64,000 nucleotides of DNA from NCBI GenBank assembly GCA_022750155.1, contig JAKIWG010000001.1, positions 145,138-209,137 of the forward strand, given 5' to 3'. The position numbers were made by a program, and so were the translations under genes. The DNA comes from Thermoplasmata archaeon (GTDB lineage: Archaea > Thermoplasmatota > Thermoplasmata > Lutacidiplasmatales > UBA184). Below, piece after piece: positions 58,227 to 64,000 of this stretch; position 1 is the first letter of the stretch, and every line of letters begins with the position of its first letter. Under the pieces are notes generated by a model. That model saw nothing but the letters and a program-made list of their open reading frames with translations. It did not search any database and was not told where the DNA came from.

Positions 58227-59714
58227 TCAGCCCGGTCGGGGACGGACCGGGAGGAACAGGATGACGTCCTTGATCGATGCGATGCCGGTGAGCGCCATCA
58301 TCAACCGGTCGATCCCGATCCCGAACCCGGTGGCGGGCGGCATGCCGAAGCGCAGCGCCTCGACGAAGTCGCCGTCGTAGGCGTAGTGGTCGTCTCCGCT
58401 CCCCTGGAGCTGCGCCCGGAACCGTGCCTCCTGCTCGTCCGGGTCGTTGAGCTCGGTGTAGGCGTTCCCGAGCTCGAGGCCCTGGGAGAACAGTTCGAAC
58501 CGTTCGACGAGGCCGGGCCGGCTGCGGTGGCGCTTGGCGAGCGGGGTCGTCAGCTCCGGGTAGTCGAGCACGAAGGTGGGTCGGTCGAGGGTCGGCTCGA
58601 CGTAGTGCTCGAAGAGCTTGTCGAGGAACTTCCCCGCGGGCGATTCATCCGGGACGCGGGCGCCGGCGGCGCGGGCCAACGCCCGCAGTTCTTCGCGGCT
58701 CTTGTGGAGGAGGTCGGTGATCCCCGAGCGCTGCTCGAGCTCGGAGACGAAGTCGACGGTGGCGAACGGGGGACGGAACCGGGTCGGAGCTTCCCGCGCG
58801 GCCGGGGAGTCCGGGAGCAGCTCGGCGATCCGGCGCGCCAGCCGCTCGTACATCCGCTCGGTGAGGGCGCGCATGTCGTGATAGTCGGCGTACGCCCAGT
58901 AGACCTCGAGCTCGCTGAACTCCGGGGAGTGGATCGAGTCGAGGTCCTCGTTCCGGAACACATGCCCGATCTCGTAGACCCGCTCGAGGCCGCCGACGAG
59001 CAGGCGCTTGAGTGGGAGCTCGAGGGAGATCCGGAGTTGGAGGGGTCCGTTGAGGTAGTTGGAGTGGGTGCGGAACGGCTCGGCCGCCGCCCCGCTCGCG
59101 GTCGGAACGAGCGACGCGGTCTCGAACTCCAGGAATCCCTCGGAGTCGAGGAACGCGCGAAGCTCCCGCACGAGGAGCGAGCGCGCGACGAAGCGCTGCC
59201 GGGTCTCAGGGGAGGAAAGGAGGTCGACGTATCGGCGTCGGATCCGCTCCTCCGGGTCCTGCAGACCGTGGAACTTCTCCGGAGGGGGGTGGATCGCCTT
59301 GGCCAGTAGGACGAGCTCGCTCACGAGGAGCGAGGGCTCGCCGCGCCGGGTCTGGAGCGGCACCCCCCGTGCGCCGATGAGGTCGCCCGGGTCGACCACC
59401 GATAGCGCCCTCGCATACCCCTCCTCCCCCAACTCGTCCACGCGCAGGAATAGTTGCAGGCCCCCGGCGAGGTCCTCCACGTCCAGGAATGACGTCTTGC
59501 CGTGGGTTCGGGTCGTCCGAAGACGCCCGGCGACGGCGAGGAGTTCCCCCCCCTCGGAATGGGTGCCCGGCGACAGGGCCTTCGCCCGCACGACGACCTC
59601 CGAGGTGGCCACGCGCCCGGGGAACGACCAGGGATACGGCTCGCCTCCGGCGGTGCGGATCCGCTCGACCTTGGCGCGGCGTTCGCGTTCCAAGGGGGAT
59701 CCGTCCTCGACCAT
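58227..59714 (-). CDS. lysS: lysyl-tRNA synthetase, class II
   Basis: 495 residues. N-terminal OB-fold anticodon domain (about 55-145: LLAVAGRLRTTRTHGKTSFLDV, LQLFLRVDELG), then the class II core: motif 1 region RRRYVDLLSSPETRQRF, motif 2 GHVFRNEDLDSIHSPEFSELE and motif 3 GFGIGIDRLMMALTG. The ELGNAYTELNDP Lys-binding strand is present. Many archaea use a class I LysRS, so the class II form is a lineage marker or an acquired gene. It charges tRNA-Lys such as that encoded at 15.9 kb. It lies 57 bases upstream of the ABC ATPase gene and may head the same transcript. Confidence 0.95.
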   Translation of the reverse strand: MVEDGSPLERERRAKVERIRTAGGEPYPWSFPGRVATSEVVVRAKALSPGTHSEGGELLAVAGRLRTTRTHGKTSFLDVEDLAGGLQLFLRVDELGEEGYARALSVVDPGDLIGARGVPLQTRRGEPSLLVSELVLLAKAIHPPPEKFHGLQDPEERIRRRYVDLLSSPETRQRFVARSLLVRELRAFLDSEGFLEFETASLVPTASGAAAEPFRTHSNYLNGPLQLRISLELPLKRLLVGGLERVYEIGHVFRNEDLDSIHSPEFSELEVYWAYADYHDMRALTERMYERLARRIAELLPDSPAAREAPTRFRPPFATVDFVSELEQRSGITDLLHKSREELRALARAAGARVPDESPAGKFLDKLFEHYVEPTLDRPTFVLDYPELTTPLAKRHRSRPGLVERFELFSQGLELGNAYTELNDPDEQEARFRAQLQGSGDDHYAYDGDFVEALRFGMPPATGFGIGIDRLMMALTGIASIKDVILFLPVRPRPG

Positions 59715-59769
59715 TCGGTTCGCTGTCCCCCCCCGAGGGGCGGACGGCTAAAAGTTGGTGGACGGAAGT

Positions 59770-60165
59770 TCACCCGACGAGGCCCTCGAGCGAGAGGCGC
59801 TCGGTGCCGCCGGGCCTCATCAGGACCAGGTGTTCGGGTTCGCGGCCGGAGGCGCCGACCCCGGGCTCGTGCAGGAGCAGGAAGGTGCCGAAGAAGAACT
59901 CGGCCGTCGCGTCCCCTCCGCCGATCCCGTAGCTGACGTAGTCGGAGAAGTATACGTGGACCTGCCCGGAGCGGTGGCGTCGCAGGGCATCGAGGAACGT
60001 CGTGAGCGGCTCCATCCCCTTTCGCTGGAGCTCCTCGACAAGGTCCCGGAGCAGGGGACGCTGGGAGAGGCCGCCGAGGCCATCGTAGGCTAGGTAGACT
60101 GCGGGGCGCGGGTCGAGCGTGACGACGTCCAAACGGAGAACCCCCTCGACCGCCTTCGTCCGCAT
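59770..60165 (-). CDS. small protein of unknown function
   Basis: 131 residues. It has a well supported promoter: minus-strand gcttcataa at 60190-60198, centred 29 bases before the ATG (leaderless). Strand-like segments LRLDVVTLDPRPAVYLAYDG, VHVYFSDYVSYGIGGGDATAEFF and LLLHEPG, with a helix PLLRDLVEELQRKGMEPLTTFLDALRRH between, suggest a compact alpha/beta fold without membrane segments. No family was recognised. It lies 55 bases before LysRS on the same strand and may be co-transcribed. Confidence 0.65.
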   Translation of the reverse strand: MRTKAVEGVLRLDVVTLDPRPAVYLAYDGLGGLSQRPLLRDLVEELQRKGMEPLTTFLDALRRHRSGQVHVYFSDYVSYGIGGGDATAEFFFGTFLLLHEPGVGASGREPEHLVLMRPGGTERLSLEGLVG

Positions 60166-60189
60166 GGAAAGCGGCCTACTCGGTATCCG

Positions 60190-60198
60190 TTATGAAGC
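60190..60198 (-). promoter_or_regulatory. TATA-like box of the 131-residue protein gene
   Basis: The minus-strand gcttcataa is about 29 bases from the ATG at 60165 and supports this small gene as real. Confidence 0.5.
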
Positions 60199-60363
60199 CT
60201 TCGCACCTCCGAACTCGGGCCGCACCCGCCGGGGAGAACGGACGGGACGCACCGGTGCGTCGGGTCCCTACGAAACTCGGTGACCTGGTCCCAAGTGTGA
60301 TCACCGTCCCCGACCGGAAGGTCGGGTCGATGGAAAGGGTTGGACGATCGGGCCGGGTCCGGC

Positions 60364-61998
60364 CTAGTGGGGATGGCCGCCGCCCATGCCGCCGGGGGGG
60401 CCGCCGCCACCGCCGCCCTTCTTGGACGCGATGACGTCATCGATCCGAAGGACCATGTTGGCCACCTCGATCGCCGAGGAGAGGGCCTGGCGCTTCACCC
60501 GTGCGGGCTCCACCACGTGGAGCGCCCACATATCGCCGGCCTTGCCGGTCGAAACGTTGACCCCGGCGTTCTTGTTCGCCTGGGCTCCGCCGTGCGCTCC
60601 GCGCAGCTCGATGAGGACGTTGATCGCATCGTACCCGCCGTTCTCGGCGAGGGCCCACGGGATGATCTCGAGCGCCTGGGCGAACGCCTCGACGGCGAGT
60701 TGCTCGCGCCCGCCGACGGTCGGGGCCCACTTGCGCAGCTTGACCGCGAGGTCGATCTCGGTCGCGCCGCCGCCGGGGCAGACCACGCCGTCCTCGAGCA
60801 CGCTCGCGACGACCTTGAGGGCATCCTGGAGCGAGCGCTCGACCTCCTGGGTCACGTGCTCGGTTCCGCCGCGGATCAGGATCGAGACGGAGCGCGGGTT
60901 GTGGCAGCCGGTGACGAACGTCATGTGGTCGTCCCCGACCTTCTTCTCCTCGACGGTCTCGGCCGTGCCGAGGTCCGAGGCGGAGAGCTCCTTGAGGCCG
61001 GTGACGATCTTGGCGCCGGTCGCGCGGGCGAGCTTCTGCATGTCGCTCTCCTTGACCTGCTTGACGGCGAGCACGCCGTCCTTCGCGAGGTAGTGGAGGA
61101 CGACGTCGTCGATCCCCTTCTGGCAGACGAGGACGTTGGCGCCGGCGGTCTTGACCATCTCGGCCATGTGCCGGAAGGTCTTGTCCTCCTCGTCGAGGAA
61201 GCTCTGGATCTGGCTCGGGTTCTTGATGTTGATCTTGGCCTCGATCTCGGTCTTCTTGACCTCGAGGGCCGAGTTCAGCAGGGCGATCTTGGCGCCGTGC
61301 ACGAGGCGGGGCATGCGGGGGTGGCCGCGCTCCTTGTCGAGGATGATCCCGGAGATCAGCGAGGTGTCGTTGATCGTTCCGCCGTGGCGTTTCTGGATCA
61401 GGATCTTGTCGACATCGGCGACGACCTTGTCGCCCCGGGTCTCGACGATCTGGTTGACCGCATCCACGGCGATCTTGGCGAGCTGGTCGCGCGAGCCGAA
61501 GACGCCCTTGGAGCCCATCGCGGTGGTGGCGCAGTCCATGAGGATCGCCCGGTCGCCGGCCTTGACGGGGGTACCGATCTCCTTCTCGAGGAGGCGCTGC
61601 GCCTCCTGGACGGCGATCTGGTAGCCGCGGGTGATGACGGTCGGGTGGATGTTCTGCTCGAGAAGACCCTCGGCGCGCTTGAGGAGCTCCCCGGCGAGTA
61701 CGACGGCGGTGGTGGTGCCGTCGCCGCACTGCTGATCCTGGGTCTTTGCGACCTCGACCAGCATCTTGGCGGCGGGGTGCTCGACGTCGACTTCCTTCAG
61801 GATGGTGACGCCGTCGTTGGTGATCGTGATGTCGCCCATTCCGTCCACGAGCATCTTGTCCATGCCCCGGGGGCCGAGGGTGGACCGCACCGCGTCGGCG
61901 ATGGCGCGGGCCGCGGCGATGTTGTTGGCCGTCGCGCTCTTGTCGCGGACACGCTCTGTTCCTTCTCTCAAGACGAGGATGGGGGTTCCCTGTAGCAT
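60364..61998 (-). CDS. thermosome subunit (group II chaperonin)
   Basis: 544 residues from the ATG at 61998, placed about ten bases after the predicted transcript start; a TTG seven codons earlier is less likely. Group II chaperonin marks: [23 protein letters not shown] split over its strand and turn, [15 protein letters not shown] (ATP site with Asp), [28 protein letters not shown], and the flexible C terminus rich in Gly and Met ([13 protein letters not shown]). It folds proteins inside a double ring driven by ATP, without a separate lid. This gene alone places the DNA in the archaea. No second subunit gene is in the window. Confidence 0.97.
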   Translation of the reverse strand: MLQGTPILVLREGTERVRDKSATANNIAAARAIADAVRSTLGPRGMDKMLVDGMGDITITNDGVTILKEVDVEHPAAKMLVEVAKTQDQQCGDGTTTAVVLAGELLKRAEGLLEQNIHPTVITRGYQIAVQEAQRLLEKEIGTPVKAGDRAILMDCATTAMGSKGVFGSRDQLAKIAVDAVNQIVETRGDKVVADVDKILIQKRHGGTINDTSLISGIILDKERGHPRMPRLVHGAKIALLNSALEVKKTEIEAKINIKNPSQIQSFLDEEDKTFRHMAEMVKTAGANVLVCQKGIDDVVLHYLAKDGVLAVKQVKESDMQKLARATGAKIVTGLKELSASDLGTAETVEEKKVGDDHMTFVTGCHNPRSVSILIRGGTEHVTQEVERSLQDALKVVASVLEDGVVCPGGGATEIDLAVKLRKWAPTVGGREQLAVEAFAQALEIIPWALAENGGYDAINVLIELRGAHGGAQANKNAGVNVSTGKAGDMWALHVVEPARVKRQALSSAIEVANMVLRIDDVIASKKGGGGGGPPGGMGGGHPH

Positions 61999-62029
61999 CT
62001 GGCTCACCGAGTGCGGCAACCTTGCTCTT

Positions 62030-62039
62030 CTATATAATG
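62030..62039 (-). promoter_or_regulatory. TATA-like box of the thermosome gene
   Basis: The cattatatag sequence (minus strand) is the strongest TATA match in the window, about 36 bases before the ATG at 61998. Being nearly symmetric it may also drive the divergent kinase gene at 62113. Confidence 0.6.
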
Positions 62040-62112
62040 ACCGCTAGCGACGGTAAGAGTTGTGGTGTACAGGAATTAGTTCCTCTATGGAGGGTAGGGG
62101 GGATGGGGGAAG

Positions 62113-62622
62113 GTGGCCGAACGCGAGCCCTATTTCGTGATCATCCGCGGACCGCTCGGAGTTGGCAAGTCCACGGTCTCCGAGCGGCTCGCCCGCCAGC
62201 TGGGCGGCGAGATCATCTCCATCGATCGGATCCTCGACGCACACGACCTCTGGGAGGAGGGGAACGTCTGGGAGTTCCTCCGGGCCAACGAGATCGCGGC
62301 CGAGATGGCGCTTCGGCCCTTGGCGAGAGGGCAGCCGGTGATCTTCGATGGAAACTTCTACTGGGAGTGGCAACTCGAGGACCTGGTCGGGCGGCTCGAC
62401 CACCCGCATCGTGTGTTCACCCTCGAAGCGCCGTTGCGAGTGTGCATCGAGCGGGACCGCGGGCGTGAGAAACCCCATGGCAGTCAGGCGGCCCGCGCGG
62501 TCTATGCGAAGTCGACCGTGTTCGAGTCGGGCATCGGGATCGACGCGGGGGGTTCGCCGGACTCAGTCGTCCGAAAGATCATGGCACACCTCCCCCGAAC
62601 CCGCGCTCCTGCCGATCGGTAG
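62113..62622 (+). CDS. P-loop nucleotide/zeta-like kinase
   Basis: 169 residues from a GTG with GGGGGAAG upstream. Walker A is IRGPLGVGKST (about 11-21). Then EIISIDRILDAHD (substrate-binding Asp), GQPVIFDGNFYWEWQLEDL (Walker B-like strand) and ERDRGREKPHGSQAARAVY (lid with Arg). The small single-domain kinase layout resembles AAA_33/zeta-toxin-like and shikimate/gluconate-type kinases. The physiological substrate is unknown. It is divergent from the thermosome gene, sharing a 114-base control region. Confidence 0.78.
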   Translation: MAEREPYFVIIRGPLGVGKSTVSERLARQLGGEIISIDRILDAHDLWEEGNVWEFLRANEIAAEMALRPLARGQPVIFDGNFYWEWQLEDLVGRLDHPHRVFTLEAPLRVCIERDRGREKPHGSQAARAVYAKSTVFESGIGIDAGGSPDSVVRKIMAHLPRTRAPADR

Positions 62623-62847
62623 GACTCCCTCAGAGTGGCCGCCATCGTGGCCCCCCTCTCTCCTTCGAAGGAGGGTCGTCACCAATCGCTTTCGGTAGAC
62701 GCGAGCCGGGACCGCCGGAGCTGGTGCCGGGCGGAGGGGCTGAGCCCGGAGGTCGCCGATCGCTATGTTCCGGGAAATTCATCGAGTCCCGAGCTTGCGA
62801 CCGGGCCCGTGGAGCGACGAGGCGGCCGCATCTTCCGAGGGGGGAGG

Positions 62848-63810
62848 TCATGAGTCGTACGGTATGAGGGTCCCGGTGGATCGCACGAGCGCGGAGTAGG
62901 CGCGCCGGATCTCTTGGGTAACGGGTCCCTGCTTGCCGTTCCCGACCCTCCGACCCTCGACCTCGACCACGGGGAGGATCTCCCCCCCGGTGCCGGTGAG
63001 GAACACCTCGTCCGCCACGAACATCTCTTGGAGCGCGATCGGACGGACCTCCAACCGGCGAACTCCGCGGGCCAGGTCGACGACCGTCTCCCGAGTGATC
63101 CCCTCCAGGCTTGCGGAGGTGGGGGGAGTCACGAGCGTGCCGTCGCGGACCAGGAAGACGTTCTCGGCGCTCCCCTCGGCGACGTTCGAGTGCTCATCCA
63201 GGAGGATCGCCTCGTCGGCGCCCCGGGCGTTCGCCTCGCTCTTGGCGAGGACGCTGTTGAGGTAGTTCAGCGATTTGACCCTCGGGTCGAGCGAGCTCGC
63301 CGGGACTTTCCGACGGGATGCGACGATGACCCGGATCCCGGACCCTTCCGGAATGGAGAACATCGCGATGGTCGCACAGATCACGACCACGCTCGGTCGC
63401 GGCGATTTGCGAGGGTCGATGCCCAGATCTCCCTTTCCCCGGGTGAACAGCGGCCTAAGGTACCCGTCGCGAAAGCCGCTGCGCGCACACGCCTCGAGAA
63501 CCACTCGACGCAGTTCGTCCTGTCCGATGGGAGGGACGAGTCCAATCCCGTGGGCAGAACGGTACATCCGGTCGAGGTGCGGGTCGAGCTTGAAGACGCG
63601 CCCGGCGTAGAACCGTATCCCCTCGAAGACCCCGTCCCCGTAGAGGAGCCCGTGGTCGAAGACCGATATCTTCGCCTCGTCCGGCGAGAACCAACGGCCA
63701 TCGATGTAGACCACTCCCCCTGGGCCGGTCCGCGAGCGCCCCTCGGGTGCGTCGGCGTCTTCGGGACGGTCCGATGGGGTCGACCTTGCTGCATACGCTC
63801 CTGCGCCCAT
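62848..63810 (-). CDS. ilvE: class IV aminotransferase (branched-chain amino acid type)
   Basis: 320 residues, PLP-dependent fold-type IV. Features: FDHGLLYGDGVFEGIRFYAG with substrate/PLP contacts, YLRPLFTRGKGDLG, the Schiff-base Lys179 in DPRVKSLNYLNSVLAK, EAILLDEHSNVAEGSAENVFL, and FLTGTGGEILPVVEVEGR near the end. It most likely interconverts Val, Leu and Ile with their 2-oxo acids; D-amino acid transaminase or aminodeoxychorismate lyase are less likely alternatives. The first 32 residues are an unstructured leader. A TATA-like ggttgaaatacc at 63838-63849 precedes the ATG with a very short leader. Confidence 0.88.
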   Translation of the reverse strand: MGAGAYAARSTPSDRPEDADAPEGRSRTGPGGVVYIDGRWFSPDEAKISVFDHGLLYGDGVFEGIRFYAGRVFKLDPHLDRMYRSAHGIGLVPPIGQDELRRVVLEACARSGFRDGYLRPLFTRGKGDLGIDPRKSPRPSVVVICATIAMFSIPEGSGIRVIVASRRKVPASSLDPRVKSLNYLNSVLAKSEANARGADEAILLDEHSNVAEGSAENVFLVRDGTLVTPPTSASLEGITRETVVDLARGVRRLEVRPIALQEMFVADEVFLTGTGGEILPVVEVEGRRVGNGKQGPVTQEIRRAYSALVRSTGTLIPYDS

Positions 63811-63837
63811 GGGTCAGCGGCTCGAATATCCCCCGAC

Positions 63838-63849
63838 GGTATTTCAACC
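63838..63849 (-). promoter_or_regulatory. TATA-like box of the class IV aminotransferase
   Basis: Minus-strand ggttgaaatacc, centred about 33 bases before the ATG at 63810. Confidence 0.4.
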
Positions 63850-63960
63850 GGGTTGCCTCGATAATGCACAAATATCGTGTTAATCAAAGAAATATTGGCC
63901 ACTCATCCTATTATCTATTTACGTTACGGTCTTTTGTCCAGTTAGATGGATCCCATGTGG
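63850..63960. other. AT-rich intergenic region at window end
   Basis: A stretch clearly richer in A and T than the rest, with tattatctatt and gtgttaatcaaag segments. It probably holds promoter elements for the next gene, which is outside the window. No gene starts in the last 190 bases. Confidence 0.4.
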
Positions 63961-64000
63961 GCTCCCCCGGGGCACGGCCCGTGGTCCCGGTGGGGCCGCT

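Noticed and set aside
56100-59309. A 1069-codon plus-strand open frame across ABC and LysRS genes
   Set aside because: Highly charged low-complexity translation antisense to well supported genes.
1-64000. CRISPR arrays, transposases, integrases and rRNA genes
   Set aside because: None was seen on either strand; absence of a search tool means small degenerate elements could be missed.

Overview
The window is a GC-rich piece of an archaeal chromosome. Domain-level evidence: a group II chaperonin (thermosome), deoxyhypusine synthase, aIF2-beta with a TRAM tail, a presenilin-type intramembrane aspartyl protease, Lrp and CARF-type regulators, a tRNA-Lys gene without encoded CCA, and many genes that start about 25-33 bp after a TATA-like box and so look leaderless. 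The protein set and composition best fit a GC-rich member of the Thermoplasmatota; that placement is inference and no marker was searched.

Layout. 0-7.5 kb: two aldehyde dehydrogenases (the first cut by the window edge), a CARF/winged-helix regulator, a class III aminotransferase, an amidohydrolase, a methylenetetrahydrofolate-reductase-like protein and a methyltransferase; the two dehydrogenases and the aminotransferase could form a GABA or putrescine degradation route. 7.6-13.2 kb: PPK2 polyphosphate kinase, an alpha/alpha-toroid protein, a polytopic membrane protein, a berberine-bridge-type flavoprotein, a 51-residue DUF1059-like protein and a two-headed Lrp regulator. 13.3-16.0 kb: two PIN toxin-antitoxin modules, an orphan gene and tRNA-Lys(CUU). 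16.3-29.2 kb: a surface-glycan locus with a flippase, a GT2 glycosyltransferase, a secreted protein, two tandem polytopic GT-C-like proteins and two alkaline-phosphatase-superfamily enzymes. 29.5-36.5 kb: an HxlR regulator, a dead ATP-sulfurylase gene, and a sensory operon made of a giant histidine kinase with nine in-register PAS repeats and two stand-alone receiver proteins. 36.5-48.6 kb: three more members of the secreted-protein family, a glycosidase-like surface protein, an Fn3/PKD surface protein, a Fic-fold protein and a malate-synthase-like protein that both lack key catalytic residues, and an AbrB-like protein. 48.7-64 kb: housekeeping genes, with an aIF2-beta / presenilin-like / deoxyhypusine synthase operon, an ABC transporter / ValRS / aldo-keto reductase / HAD phosphatase operon, class II LysRS, thermosome, a P-loop kinase and a class IV aminotransferase.

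The most unusual content is the PAS-array kinase operon, whose repeats follow an A-BBB-A-BBB-A pattern, and a four-member family of secreted proteins sharing an RWxW...PWS core and, in part, His/Asp/Cys and Cys-rich C-terminal modules. Two enzyme-like pseudoenzymes and a decayed sat gene add to the picture. No CRISPR array, insertion sequence or prophage was seen.
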